Positions 35,172 to 44,501 of a stretch of DNA of 64,000 bases are shown piece after piece; positions within the stretch are counted from its first letter, which is position 1, and the number at the start of each line of letters is the position of its first letter. The stretch spans positions 1 through 64,000 of the forward strand of contig DASSZD010000015.1 in NCBI GenBank assembly GCA_035702985.1, given 5' to 3'. The notes beneath the pieces were generated by a model. The model searched no databases. It saw nothing but the letters and a program-made list of their open reading frames with translations, and was not told the origin of the DNA. The position numbers and the translations under genes are program-made. This stretch comes from JAKAXG01 sp035702985. Lineage in GTDB: Bacteria; Actinomycetota; Acidimicrobiia; Acidimicrobiales; Palsa-688.

Positions 35172-36311
35172 CTAACCGGCCGGAGCCGACCGTGTGGCGG
35201 CGTGGCGCAGCACCCGGATACCCGGCAGGTCGCCGTCGCGGAGCAACTCCAGGCTGGCCGCACCCCCGGTGGAGACGTGATCGAAGAAGGCACCGAGGCC
35301 GAGCCTCTCGACGGTGTCGACCGTGGCGGCCCCGCTGACCACGGTGAACGCCGACGACCCGGCTACCGCCTCCGCCACCGCCCGGGTGCCGGCGCTGCAC
35401 GACGGGCCGTCCGGGTCTCCCATCTGGCCGTCCCAGAAGATCGTGCCGGCCCTGGAGAGGATCTGCCCGAACCGGGCCGCCGAGCGGTGCCCGATGTCCA
35501 CCGCCTGCGAGCCGGCCGGCACCGAGGCGTAGGTCCTCGCATCGCCGGGATCCCCGTCGGCGACGGTGACCACATCCACCGGGACGACCAGCCGACCCGA
35601 GCCGACCAGTTCGGCCCATACCTCCGGCGGTACCGGGCTCCCTGCCAGGCGGGCCGTCCCCCGGTCGCCGGCCAGGACGGCGAGAGCCGAGACGGCGGAG
35701 AAGGCCAGCCGGCCGCCCAGGATCACCGTGTCCACGAAACGGACCAGCGACCGGATGCTCTCGATCAGTTCCGGGCGGGCCTCGCCGCCCAGCACCGCCA
35801 CGAACGGCCGGCGGGGCCGGGCCCGCAGCGCCGTCAGCACCTCCACCTCCCGGCTGAGCAGGCGCCCGGCGGCCGCCGGCATCCGGGTGGGCGGCCCCAC
35901 CACGGAGGCGTGGCTGCGGTGGGCGGTGGCGAAGGCGTCGTTGACGAACAGGTCCTGGTCGCGCACCAGGACCTCGACGAAGGCGGGGTCGTTGGCCTCC
36001 TCGCCGGGGGAGAACCTCAGGTTCTCCATCAGCGCCGCCTCGGGCACCAGATCGTGCAGCACCCGGCGGACGTGGTCCAGCGACAGCCGGGGATCGACCC
36101 GGCCGCCCGGCCGGCCCAGGTGGGTGCAGACGGTCACCGCCGCACCCCGGCGGACCAGCCACTGCAGGGTCGGGGTGGCCGCCCGGATGCGCTGGTCGTT
36201 GACCACCCGGCCCCGGCGAACGGCCACGTTGAAGTCGCAGCGGACCAGCACCCGCTTGCCCGCCACGTCGGGCAGATCCTCCAGTTGGGGTAGGCGGTCG
36301 TGGGCCGCCAC
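35172..36311 (-). CDS. Phosphoglycerate kinase paralogue with altered nucleotide site
   Basis: A 379-residue PGK-fold protein. The 3-phosphoglycerate side is kept: VLVRCDFNV, THLGRPGG, ENLRFSPGEE and AFATAHRSHAS. The nucleotide side is not. The usual GGAKV-X-D-K is GGEARPELIESI (both lysines lost), the G-X-X-G-X-F-E motif is replaced by GQMGDPDG, and GGGD(S/T) by SGAATVDT. The STGG-A-SLELL end remains. It is probably not a normal glycolytic kinase. The GTG at 36311 gives a typical PGK N-terminus; GTG codons at 36365/36368 would add 18-19 residues. Confidence 0.75.
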   Translation of the reverse strand: MAAHDRLPQLEDLPDVAGKRVLVRCDFNVAVRRGRVVNDQRIRAATPTLQWLVRRGAAVTVCTHLGRPGGRVDPRLSLDHVRRVLHDLVPEAALMENLRFSPGEEANDPAFVEVLVRDQDLFVNDAFATAHRSHASVVGPPTRMPAAAGRLLSREVEVLTALRARPRRPFVAVLGGEARPELIESIRSLVRFVDTVILGGRLAFSAVSALAVLAGDRGTARLAGSPVPPEVWAELVGSGRLVVPVDVVTVADGDPGDARTYASVPAGSQAVDIGHRSAARFGQILSRAGTIFWDGQMGDPDGPSCSAGTRAVAEAVAGSSAFTVVSGAATVDTVERLGLGAFFDHVSTGGAASLELLRDGDLPGIRVLRHAATRSAPAG

Positions 36312-36463
36312 GGGGCCGAGCGGCCGTCCGCCCGACGCCGGGGACGCACGCTCGGCCTGGCTCACCACCGAAGTCTGTCTCACGCCGGGCTGCCGGGCCA
36401 GGAGGCTTTGGTCCCGAATGGGGGAGATCCGAAGCCGGTGCCGGGCCCGCCTAATGTCAGCCT

Positions 36464-38662
36464 GTGCCCAGGTTGGCCCGAGCGCTCCGCGAGGCGACCC
36501 GCGCCGCGCTGCAGGTCGACCGGTCCAAAGTGGCACCCGACGTCGGCCTGCGCGCCGCCCTGGGGGTGGGTCTCACCCTGATCGTGGGCCGGGCCACCGG
36601 TCACACCGTGGCCGGGGTGACCGCCACCATCGGCGCTCTCAGCGCCGGAATGGCATCGCACCAGGGGACCTACCGGAGTCGCGCCGCGGTGGTGATGGCG
36701 GCCTCGGCCGGCATGGCCTTCACCGCCTTCCTCGGGGCTCTGGTGGGCCACATCCTGGGCCTGGACATGGTCGTGACCGGCTTGATCGGCTTCTGTGCCG
36801 GCATGCTCGTGTCACTGGGGCCGGCCGGGTCGGTGGTCGGCATCCAGGCGGTCGTGGGGCTGGTCGTGTTCAGCCAGTTCCACCTCTCGGTTGCCGTGTC
36901 GGCCCGTAACGGCGGGCTGATACTCCTCGGGGGACTGGTCCAGACCGTGCTGGTGGTGGTGCTGTGGCCGCTGCGCCGCTTCCCGGCCGAGCGGCGGGCC
37001 CTCGGCGACGCCTTCGCCCGGCTGGCCGGGTACTGCCGGACCGGACCGGCCGGGGGACCGGCCCTGCCCGATCCGGCCGCCTTCGACGCCCTCGGGCCCA
37101 TGGTGCGCGACGCCCAGCCGTTCGGAGGGGAGGGGACCGCCGCCCACCGGGCCCTGGCCGGTCAGGTGGAGCGCATCCGGCTGGAACTGGTCGCCCTGGT
37201 CCGGGCCCGCCAGCGCCTGGCGGAGGCGGCCGGCCGGGCCGAGCTGGCAGCCATGGACGACATCCTCGACGCCGCCGCATCCGCCCTGGACGACATATCG
37301 CGGGCCGTGCGCGAGGGCGAGGTGCCGAGCGGATGGCTGGAGGGCCGCAACCGCTTCGAGTCCGGCCTGTCCGAGCTGCGGGCGGCGGCCGCCGACCAGG
37401 CGTCGGCGGCGGACCTCAACCGGCGGCTGGCCATCGAGGAGGCCCACCGGCGGGGTCAGGCGCTGGCCGGCCAGCTGAGAGCGGTGGTGCGCACGGCGGC
37501 CGTGCCGGCCGGCGGCGACCCGGTCACTCTCGAGCAGGTGGCGCTGTCGGGCCGTCCGCCCGAGGGGACCAGGAGGCGCACCGGCCGGGAGTGGGTGCGG
37601 GACCGGGCGGCCACCGTGCGGTCGAACCTGACCCTGTCCTCCCAGGCGTGCCGGCACGCGCTCCGCATGGCCGTCAGCCTGGCGGCGGCGGTGGCCATCT
37701 CACACGCCTTCCGACTGGACCACGCCTACTGGCTGCCCATGACGGCGATGCTCGTGCTCCGGCCCGACTTCGGGTCCACGGTCACCCGGGGCATCTCCCG
37801 GGTGGTCGGCACCCTGATCGGGGCGGGGCTGGTCACGCTGGTGCTGGCCGCGGCCCGCCCCGGCCCGGACTGGCTGATCGGTGTGGTCATCGTCCTGTGC
37901 TTCGCCGCCACCACCCTGGTCCTGGCCAACTACGCCGTGTTCAGCGTCTGCATCGCCTCGCTGGTGGTGACCCTGCTGGCATTCCTCGGGGAACCGGAGC
38001 TGTCGACCGCCGGGGACCGCAGCATCTTCACCGTGCTCGGCGCCGTCCTGGCCCTGGCCGCCTACGCCCTGTGGCCCACCTGGGAGGTCACCGCCCTGCC
38101 CGACGTGCTGGCCGAACTGGCCGAGACCGAGGGGCGCTACGCCGCCGAGGTGCTGGCCGCCTGGGCCGACCCGGCGGCGGCCGACCGGGCCGCCCTGCAG
38201 AGGTCCCGCCTGGCCGCCCGGCTGGCCCGCAGCAACGCCGAGGCCTCCGTCGCCCGCTGGCTGGCCGAGCCCCCCGGCCGGGCGGTGGGCGCCGGGCTGG
38301 GCCGGGACGCCGTGCTCGGCTACCTGGCCGCGGTGCGCAGCTGCGTGCAGGCGATCCTGACCCTGCACGCCGAGCTGCCCACCCGGGGTGGGGGCCATCC
38401 GGAGGTGGAACCGCTGGCCGGCGGGGTGGGCGAGGCCCTGCGCCTGGTGGCCGGCTCGGTGCGAGGATCGGGCGTGCCGTCATGCCTCCCGCCGCTGCGG
38501 AAAGAGCAGCTGGCCATGGCCCGGGCCCTGGGGCTGGGGTCCGACAACGGCAGCCGGCCGGCCGCCAACGCCACGGCCCTGGTGCTGGCCGGCGAGACCG
38601 ACCTGCTGGTCAACTCGGTCAACACGCTCGGCCACCTGGTCGGTCTGGAAACCGGCCGGTAG
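36464..38662 (+). CDS. FUSC-family transporter
   Basis: A 732-residue membrane protein with two blocks of about five to six helices (residues about 30-170 and 405-540). Each is followed by a soluble helical domain, as in fusaric-acid-resistance/YccS-type proteins. The second block, HAYWLPMTAMLVLRPDFGSTVTRGISRVVGTLIGAGL, is the diagnostic FUSC sequence. Such proteins export aromatic acids or related compounds, or affect envelope properties. The start is GTG at 36464. It is divergent from the PGK paralogue. Confidence 0.85.
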   Translation: MPRLARALREATRAALQVDRSKVAPDVGLRAALGVGLTLIVGRATGHTVAGVTATIGALSAGMASHQGTYRSRAAVVMAASAGMAFTAFLGALVGHILGLDMVVTGLIGFCAGMLVSLGPAGSVVGIQAVVGLVVFSQFHLSVAVSARNGGLILLGGLVQTVLVVVLWPLRRFPAERRALGDAFARLAGYCRTGPAGGPALPDPAAFDALGPMVRDAQPFGGEGTAAHRALAGQVERIRLELVALVRARQRLAEAAGRAELAAMDDILDAAASALDDISRAVREGEVPSGWLEGRNRFESGLSELRAAAADQASAADLNRRLAIEEAHRRGQALAGQLRAVVRTAAVPAGGDPVTLEQVALSGRPPEGTRRRTGREWVRDRAATVRSNLTLSSQACRHALRMAVSLAAAVAISHAFRLDHAYWLPMTAMLVLRPDFGSTVTRGISRVVGTLIGAGLVTLVLAAARPGPDWLIGVVIVLCFAATTLVLANYAVFSVCIASLVVTLLAFLGEPELSTAGDRSIFTVLGAVLALAAYALWPTWEVTALPDVLAELAETEGRYAAEVLAAWADPAAADRAALQRSRLAARLARSNAEASVARWLAEPPGRAVGAGLGRDAVLGYLAAVRSCVQAILTLHAELPTRGGGHPEVEPLAGGVGEALRLVAGSVRGSGVPSCLPPLRKEQLAMARALGLGSDNGSRPAANATALVLAGETDLLVNSVNTLGHLVGLETGR

Positions 38663-38677
38663 GGGGCGCAGCCCCGG

Positions 38678-38755
38678 TGGGGTGACCGAGGGGACTCGAA
38701 CCCCCGACCTCCAGGGCCACAACCTGGCGCTCTAACCGACTGAGCTACGGCCACC
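38678..38755 (-). tRNA. tRNA-His (GTG)
   Basis: Minus-strand cloverleaf with an extra G(-1) opposite C73, the histidine identity feature. The acceptor stem is GTGGCCG/CGGTCAC and the anticodon loop TTGTGGC gives GTG. CCA is encoded at 38678-38680. Confidence 0.95.
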
Positions 38756-38837
38756 AAGGAACGAACAGTCTGCCATAACTTCCGGAGGATCACCCAGCCG
38801 GGGCATAAACTGCCTCGGAGGGGGTGTTACTAGGAAC

Positions 38838-39773
38838 GTGGGCAAGTCGGTCTCCTCGGACAGCGATCATGATCTGGTCCGGATGTATCTGGACGGCATC
38901 GGCCGGTACCCGCTGCTCACCTCCGAGGACGAGGTCCGCCTGGCCCAGACCATCGAGGCCGGCCGGGAAGCGGCCGCCCAGCTGGCTTCGGAGCCGGAGT
39001 CCGGCGCCGCCCAGATAGCGGTGCTGCGCCGGCGGAAGAGGGCCGGAGAGCGGGCCTTCGAGGAGTTCGTCAACTCCAACCTGCGGCTGGTGGTGTCGAT
39101 CGCCAAGCGCTACCAGGGTTCGGACCTGCCCATGCTCGACCTCATCCAGGAGGGGAACATCGGGCTGATGCACGCCGTCGACAAGTTCGACTGGCGGCGC
39201 GGCTTCAAGTTCTCCACCTACGCCACCTGGTGGATCCGCCAGTCGATCGGCCGGGGCATCGACAACACCGGCCGGGCCGTCCGCCTGCCCATCCACACCG
39301 GGGACCAGGTCCGGCGGCTGATCCGGGCCCGCAGCACCCTCGAGGGGCAGCTGGGCCGCACCCCCACGCTGGCCGAGCTGGCCGAGAGCGTGGGCCGCCC
39401 CGAGCACGAGGTCGGCACCCTGCTCAAGCTGGTGGTCGAGCCGGTCAGCCTGGCCAGCCCGATCGGAGCGGACGGCGATACCGAGCTGGCCGACGTCATG
39501 GCCGACGAGGCGGCCCCCACCCCCTTCGAGGAGGTGGCCAAGGACATGCTGGGCGAGGAGCTCGAGAAGCTGATGAGCCACCTGGGGGAGCGGGAGCGCC
39601 AGATCCTGTGCCTGCGCTACGGGCTGGACCGGGGCGAGCCCCGCACCCTGGACGAGGTGGGCGCCGAGGTCGGCCTGACCCGGGAGCGGATCCGCCAGAT
39701 TGAGCGGGCGGCCCTGGCCAAGCTGCGGGGGCCGCAGAGCCAGGCGGCGGCCCGCGACCTCATGGCCTCCTAG
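38838..39773 (+). CDS. RNA polymerase sigma factor, RpoD-like group 2
   Basis: A 311-residue sigma-70 protein lacking region 1.1. Region 1.2 is DLVRMYLDGIGRYPLL. Regions 2.1-2.4 contain NLRLVVSIAKRYQ, LIQEGNIGLMHAVDKFDWRR and FSTYATWWIRQSI. Region 4.2 has TLDEVGAEVGLTRERIRQIERAAL. The length and missing region 1.1 suggest an alternative HrdB/SigB-like factor rather than the housekeeping one, though a second copy cannot be checked here. The GTG at 38838 is the start. Confidence 0.9.
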   Translation: MGKSVSSDSDHDLVRMYLDGIGRYPLLTSEDEVRLAQTIEAGREAAAQLASEPESGAAQIAVLRRRKRAGERAFEEFVNSNLRLVVSIAKRYQGSDLPMLDLIQEGNIGLMHAVDKFDWRRGFKFSTYATWWIRQSIGRGIDNTGRAVRLPIHTGDQVRRLIRARSTLEGQLGRTPTLAELAESVGRPEHEVGTLLKLVVEPVSLASPIGADGDTELADVMADEAAPTPFEEVAKDMLGEELEKLMSHLGERERQILCLRYGLDRGEPRTLDEVGAEVGLTRERIRQIERAALAKLRGPQSQAAARDLMAS

Positions 39774-39809
39774 ACCCGACCCGGGGCGTCACCGTCCGGC
39801 CCCGTGGTG

Positions 39810-40574
39810 CTACGGGTGCACGGTCAGGTCGGGTCCGAGTTCCAGCACGGCCCGGGCCCCGGGGCCGGCCGACTTGTCGTGGGCCAGCCCTTCGACCCGG
39901 TAGCCGGGGAGCTCGGCCCGGTGGCGGAGATGGTGGTGGCCGTGGACGACCAGGCGGGGCCGGGTGCGGGCCACGGCCCGGTCGAGCAGCGACCGGACCC
40001 GCCGGGAGTCCTCGATGATGGGCTCCGGCAGCGGCAGCGGGCGGAACGGTAGGGCCACCGCTCCCGGCGCGGCGTGGGTGGCCAGCACGTCCAGCCGCTC
40101 GTCGCCCAGGCGGTCCACGTCGGCGGGGCTGACCGCCTCCTGGGGCCACCAGTTCCTGCCCTCCCGCCGCAGGAACCGGTCGATGCTGACCGCCCCGCCC
40201 AGAGCCCCGAACCGCACCCCCGACCACCGCCACCGGGCCCCCCGGGTGGCCCAGGTCACGTGCGGGCGCATGCTGACCAGGCCGGCGGGGTCGGCGTGGC
40301 GGCGCCAGCGGTCCAGGGAGTCGTGATCCTCGTGGTTGCCGTCGATCCACACGATCCCGACGCCGGCGCCGTCCGCCGCCCGGTCCAGCTCGTCGAGGTA
40401 GGCGTCCTCCCGACCCGGCCACAGGCCGAAGTCCCCGAGCTGCAGCACCACCGGGCAGCCCTCGTCGGCGGCCGCCCGCAGGCAGCCGGTGGCCCAGGCC
40501 AGGTTGCCGTGCCAGTCGCCGGCCAGGAGCACCCGCCCCGGGTCGCCGGTCACGGGCTCCGCCTCGGTCGTCAC
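39810..40574 (-). CDS. Calcineurin-like metallophosphoesterase
   Basis: A 254-residue enzyme. The metal-binding motifs come in order: LLAGDWHGN (D-X-H), LQLGDFG (G-D), DGNHEDHD (G-N-H-D/E), THAAP and VHGHHHLRH (G-H-X-H), all needed for a dinuclear metal site. The substrate (a phosphoester or nucleotide) is unknown. The GTG at 40574 starts the protein just before the first motif. It is convergent with the sigma factor gene. Confidence 0.85.
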   Translation of the reverse strand: MTTEAEPVTGDPGRVLLAGDWHGNLAWATGCLRAAADEGCPVVLQLGDFGLWPGREDAYLDELDRAADGAGVGIVWIDGNHEDHDSLDRWRRHADPAGLVSMRPHVTWATRGARWRWSGVRFGALGGAVSIDRFLRREGRNWWPQEAVSPADVDRLGDERLDVLATHAAPGAVALPFRPLPLPEPIIEDSRRVRSLLDRAVARTRPRLVVHGHHHLRHRAELPGYRVEGLAHDKSAGPGARAVLELGPDLTVHP

Positions 40575-40635
40575 CCGTCCATGATGCCCGCGAACGGCCC
40601 TCAATCCGTTTGCGCCGCAACAACGTAGAACAGGC

Positions 40636-41217
40636 GTGCGCCGCATCGGCCTGCCCGTCGACCAGCTGCCGGACGAGACCCTCCTCGCCGGCTGCAGCAA
40701 CGGCGACGACGAGCTGACGGTGGCCTTCGTCCGACGCTTCCAGGCCCGCATGTACGGGGTGGCCCTGGCCGTGACCGGCGATCCGGGGGCCGCCGAGGAC
40801 GTGGCCCAGCAGGCGTTCGAGCGGGCCTGGCGCCACGGCCACACCTACGACCCGAGACGCGGATCGGTGACCACGTGGCTGGCCGCGGTGACCCGGAACC
40901 TGGCCATCGACGCCACCCGGGTGCGCCGACCGGCCCCGGTCGACGCCGAGACGCTGCTGGCCCGGGTGGTCGCGGTCGGCGACGGACCGGAGCAGAGCGC
41001 CCTGGTCGGCGAGTCGGTGAGCGAGCTGCGGGCGGCGCTGCGCCGCCTGCCGGCGGAGCAGGCCCGGGCGCTGGTGCTGAGCGGTATCGCCGGGCTGTCG
41101 GCCTCGCAGGTGGCGGCGTGCGAGGGCATCCCGCTCGGCACGGCCAAGACCCGCATACGGACCGGGATGCACCGGCTGCGAGCGGCGCTGGTTGGATCGG
41201 AGGCCGACCGTGACTGA
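40636..41217 (+). CDS. ECF sigma factor
   Basis: A 193-residue two-domain sigma factor. Sigma-2 contains GDPGAAEDVAQQAFERAWRH and TYDPRRGSVTTWLAAVTRNLAID. Sigma-4 contains LPAEQARALVLSGIAGLSASQVA and IPLGTAKTRIRTGMHRLR. It resembles the SigK type and overlaps a RskA-like anti-sigma gene by eight bases, so the pair forms a membrane-signal switch. The target promoters are not evident in the window. Confidence 0.9.
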   Translation: MRRIGLPVDQLPDETLLAGCSNGDDELTVAFVRRFQARMYGVALAVTGDPGAAEDVAQQAFERAWRHGHTYDPRRGSVTTWLAAVTRNLAIDATRVRRPAPVDAETLLARVVAVGDGPEQSALVGESVSELRAALRRLPAEQARALVLSGIAGLSASQVAACEGIPLGTAKTRIRTGMHRLRAALVGSEADRD

Positions 41218-41878
41218 CTTCACCTGCGAGGGCTTCCGCCATGTGAGTGCGGAGCTGGCGCTCGGTCTGGCCGACGCCCATGAGCGGGCCGCCGTGCTGG
41301 CCCACCTGGAGCGCTGCCCAACGTGCCGGGCCGAGATCCGCCAGCTGAGCGACGTGGCCGACGCCCTGGCGGCCATGGCCCCCCCGGCCGAGCCGCCGGC
41401 CGGTTTCGAGTCCCGGGTGCTGGCCAATCTGGCCCGCCTGAAGCACCCGCCGGCCGGATGGCGCCTCCCGTCGCGCAGGCTGCTGCAGCTGGCTGCCGCC
41501 GCCGTCCTGGTCGCAATGGTCGGCGTCGGCGGCTGGCTGCTGGGTGCGGCCTCGTCGCCGGCCCCCACCATCGACGCCGGACATCTGGTCACGGCCAAGC
41601 TGGTCGCCTCGGGCCGGACGGTCGGCGACGTCGTCGTCGACACCGACGGAACCCCGTGGATGTCGATGCACCTGGAGATGGGCGGCACGAGCGGCCGGTT
41701 CACCTGCCGGATAACCACCGCCAGCGGCCGCTCGGAGGAGATGGGCTCGTTCCCGGTCAGCGCCGGCACCGGGGCCTGGGCCGCCGCCCTGCCGGCCGGG
41801 GTGGGCTCGATCCGGACCGCCGAGGTGGTCGATCCGGCGGGCCGGATCATGGCGTCGGCCTCGCTCCCGGCTCACTGA
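41210..41878 (+). CDS. RskA-like anti-sigma factor
   Basis: A 222-residue single-pass membrane protein. The N-terminal anti-sigma domain has the zinc motif HLERCPTC (H-X3-C-X2-C, about residues 28-35). One transmembrane helix (about residues 92-112, LLQLAAAAVLVAMVGVGGWLL) is followed by an extracellular beta-rich domain as in anti-sigma-K factors. It should hold the preceding ECF sigma factor at the membrane until regulated proteolysis. The GTG has CGGAGG seven bases upstream and overlaps the sigma gene. Confidence 0.88.
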   Translation: MTDFTCEGFRHVSAELALGLADAHERAAVLAHLERCPTCRAEIRQLSDVADALAAMAPPAEPPAGFESRVLANLARLKHPPAGWRLPSRRLLQLAAAAVLVAMVGVGGWLLGAASSPAPTIDAGHLVTAKLVASGRTVGDVVVDTDGTPWMSMHLEMGGTSGRFTCRITTASGRSEEMGSFPVSAGTGAWAAALPAGVGSIRTAEVVDPAGRIMASASLPAH

Positions 41879-41892
41879 AACGACCGGTTAGC

Positions 41893-41944
41893 CCGGCCCT
41901 GGCCATCTCCTACTAGGGCCGGACCGCCGGCGCCGGCCGGTCCG
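41893..41944 (+). terminator. Double hairpin after the anti-sigma gene
   Basis: CCGGCCCT (41893-41900) pairs with AGGGCCGG (41915-41922). A second stem, CGGACCG (41920-41926) with CGGTCCG (41938-41944), overlaps it, so the two are alternatives. They lie 15 bases past the stop. Confidence 0.45.
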
Positions 41945-41952
41945 GGCCGGCC

Positions 41953-42663
41953 GTGCCGTATCTTCGGGTGGTGCCCCAAGGAGCCGTCTTCGCCTTCCGG
42001 GACGTGTCGGTCAGCTTCGACGGGGTGACGGTCCTGGACCGGGTCTCGTTCGAGGTCCAGGAGCGGACCGTCACCGTGCTCACCGGGCCGTCGGGGGCGG
42101 GCAAGACCACGCTGCTGAGGCTGTGCAACCGGCTGGAGGTGCCCACCGGGGGAACGGTCCGCTACCGGGAGACGGATGTGGCGACCATGGACCCGCTCCT
42201 GCTGCGCCGCCGGGTGGGCATGGTGTTCCAGCGGCCCACCCTGTTCCCCGGCACGCTGCGCAGCAACTTCCAGGTGGCCCGCCCGGCCGAGGACGCCGTC
42301 TACCGCACCGCCCTGGACCAGGTGGGGCTGCCGGCGGGCTGGCTGGACCGGGGCGGCGACGAGCTGTCGGGCGGCGAGGCGCAGAGGGCCTGCCTGGCCC
42401 GGACCCTGCTCACCGAACCGGATGTGCTGCTGATGGACGAGCCGACCTCGTCGCTGGATTTCGCCGCCACCCGGGTTCTGGAGGAACTGAGCTGCGACCT
42501 GACCGCCTCGGGGCTCACCTTGATCTGGGTCAGCCACGATCTCGAGCAGGTGGGGCGCATCGCCGACGCCAGCGTGGTGCTCATGGGCGGCCGGCTGGTG
42601 CAGGGCAGCCTGGCCGACAGCTATCTGGCAGGATCCGTCCCGGAAAAAGGTGATGCCCAGTGA
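41953..42663 (+). CDS. fetA: FetA-like ABC transporter ATP-binding protein
   Basis: A 236-residue ATPase with Walker A GPSGAGKTT, Q-loop VFQRP, signature LSGGEAQRACLARTL, Walker B VLLMDEPTSSLD and an H-loop His in WVSHDLEQ. With the following UPF0014 permease it forms a FetAB (YbbLM)-type exporter; the E. coli pair exports iron and protects against peroxide. The GTG at 41953 is the start, although the family-typical portion begins about residue 12. It overlaps fetB by GTGA. Confidence 0.82.
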   Translation: MPYLRVVPQGAVFAFRDVSVSFDGVTVLDRVSFEVQERTVTVLTGPSGAGKTTLLRLCNRLEVPTGGTVRYRETDVATMDPLLLRRRVGMVFQRPTLFPGTLRSNFQVARPAEDAVYRTALDQVGLPAGWLDRGGDELSGGEAQRACLARTLLTEPDVLLMDEPTSSLDFAATRVLEELSCDLTASGLTLIWVSHDLEQVGRIADASVVLMGGRLVQGSLADSYLAGSVPEKGDAQ

Positions 42664-43457
42664 TCGCAACCGCCGCCACCTACGGTTACGTCGGATGGCT
42701 GGGGCTGGCCGCCTCGCTGGTGCTGGTCGGCATCGCCGTGGCCATCTCCCTGTGGCAGCACCTGGATCTCGAACGGTCGCTGGTGTGGGCCACCGCCCGG
42801 GCCATCGTGCAGCTGCTGGCGGTGGGCGCGGTCCTGGCCGTGGTGCTGAGCCCGCGGGTGCCGCTCCTGGTCTCGTGGGTGTGGGTGGCCTTCATGGTCG
42901 TCTTCGCCGCTGACACGGTACGCCGGCGGGCACCCGAGGTCCCAGGGGCGTCCCGCCTGGCGCTGGGTTCCTTGACCCTCGCCTGCGCGGTCAGCCTGCT
43001 GGTGCTGTTCGGGCTGGGGATCTTCCCGCTGGACGCCCGCACCGTGGTCCCGCTGGCGGGCATGGTGGTGGGCAACTCCATGACCGCCACCGTGGTGGCC
43101 GCCCGCCGGGTGGTGGGGGAGCTGTCGGACAAGCGCAGCGAGGTGGAGGCCCGCCTGGCCCTGGGCCAGTCGTCCCGGGACGCCTCCCGGCCCTATGTCA
43201 GGGAGGCCCTGCGCACGGCCCTCATCAGCCAGATCGAATCCACCAAGGCGGTCGGCCTGGTGTTCCTCCCCGGGGCCATGACCGGGCTGATCCTGGCCGG
43301 GGAGAAGCCGGTCACGGCTGTGCTGGTCCAGGCGGCGGTCATGTTCCTGATCCTGGGGGCGGTGGCCACCACCGGGGCGGCCATGAGCCTGGGGCTGGCC
43401 CGCCGGCTGTTCACCCCGGACCACCGCCTGGTGCGCCTGGCCCGCCGCACCGCCTGA
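42660..43457 (+). CDS. fetB: FetB/UPF0014-family ABC permease
   Basis: A 265-residue protein with about seven transmembrane segments. The UPF0014 hallmarks are ARAIVQLLAVGAVLAVV, VPLAGMVVGNSMTATVVAARR, EARLALGQSSRDASRPYVREALRTALISQIESTK and VFLPGAMTGLILAG. It is translated from a GTG overlapping fetA. The pair is expected to export ferrous iron or another metal. Confidence 0.88.
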   Translation: MIATAATYGYVGWLGLAASLVLVGIAVAISLWQHLDLERSLVWATARAIVQLLAVGAVLAVVLSPRVPLLVSWVWVAFMVVFAADTVRRRAPEVPGASRLALGSLTLACAVSLLVLFGLGIFPLDARTVVPLAGMVVGNSMTATVVAARRVVGELSDKRSEVEARLALGQSSRDASRPYVREALRTALISQIESTKAVGLVFLPGAMTGLILAGEKPVTAVLVQAAVMFLILGAVATTGAAMSLGLARRLFTPDHRLVRLARRTA

Positions 43458-43514
43458 GCGCCCGGGGACCTTCGGCTCTGGGGGATCCCACCGCCGGCCG
43501 GCGACCATGCTGCA

Positions 43515-44501
43515 GTGATCCAGGAGCGGGCGCAAGCCGCGGTGGCCGTGCGGGCCGGGGCCCCGCCACCCCCGGTGCTGGTCTGCGCCGGCCTGACCAA
43601 GAGCTTCGGGGGCCGGCCCGCCGCTGACGGCATCAGCCTGGCGGTGGCGGCCGGCGAGGTCTACGGGCTGCTCGGCCCCAACGGGGCCGGCAAGACCACC
43701 ACCATCCGCATGGTGTGCGGTCTGCTGGAGCCCGACGCCGGCTCGGTGACCATCCAGGGCAGGCCGGTTGGCGCCGACCGGTCCGTGAAGGCCCTGATCG
43801 GCTACGTGCCGCAGGAGATCGCCCTGTACCCCGATCTGACGGGCAGGGAGAACCTCATGTTCCTGGGCCGCCTGTACCGCCTGCACGGCCCGCTGCTGGC
43901 CCAGCGGGTCGCGGCCGCCCTCGACGTCACCGACCTGGCCGAGCGCTGCGACGAGCGGGTCGACTCCTACTCGGGAGGCATGAAGCGCCGGTTGAACATC
44001 GCCGCCGGCCTGGTCAACCAGCCCGCCCTGCTGGTGCTGGACGAGCCGACGGTGGGTGTGGACCCCCAGAGCCGGCACTCCATCCTGGAGAGGGTCAAGG
44101 CGTTCGCCGCCGCCGGCATGAGCGTGCTCTACACCACCCACTACATGGAGGAGGCGGAGCGGGTGTGCGACCGGGTCGGGATCATCGATCGGGGCCGGCT
44201 CATCGCCGAGGGCACCCGGCGGGAGCTGGTCAGCCGCCTGGGCGAGAGGGACCGCATCGATCTGGTCGTCTCCGGTGACGCCGGCCGGCTGGCCGCCGCC
44301 TGCCGGGAGGTGCCCGGGGTGGACGAGGCGGCGGCCGCCGACGGCCGGGTCCACCTGGTCACGGCCGACGGCCGGCGGGTCCTGCCCGCCGTCCTCGAAA
44401 AGGCCGAGGCCGCCGGGGTGCCGGTGGGCAGCGTGGAGATCGCAGAGGCGGACCTGGAAGCGGTGTTCCTGCACCTGACGGGCACCGCCCTGCGGGAGTG
44501 A
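43515..44501 (+). CDS. ABC-2-type exporter ATP-binding protein
   Basis: A 328-residue ATPase of the DrrA/CcmA type. Walker A is GPNGAGKTTT, the signature YSGGMKRRL, Walker B LLVLDEPTVGVD and the H-loop YTTHYMEEAERV. A C-terminal domain of about 90 residues follows, as in drug-exporter ATPases. It overlaps the first of two ABC-2 permease genes, so the three make one exporter. The substrate (drug, lipid or polysaccharide) is unknown. Confidence 0.9.
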   Translation: MIQERAQAAVAVRAGAPPPPVLVCAGLTKSFGGRPAADGISLAVAAGEVYGLLGPNGAGKTTTIRMVCGLLEPDAGSVTIQGRPVGADRSVKALIGYVPQEIALYPDLTGRENLMFLGRLYRLHGPLLAQRVAAALDVTDLAERCDERVDSYSGGMKRRLNIAAGLVNQPALLVLDEPTVGVDPQSRHSILERVKAFAAAGMSVLYTTHYMEEAERVCDRVGIIDRGRLIAEGTRRELVSRLGERDRIDLVVSGDAGRLAAACREVPGVDEAAAADGRVHLVTADGRRVLPAVLEKAEAAGVPVGSVEIAEADLEAVFLHLTGTALRE

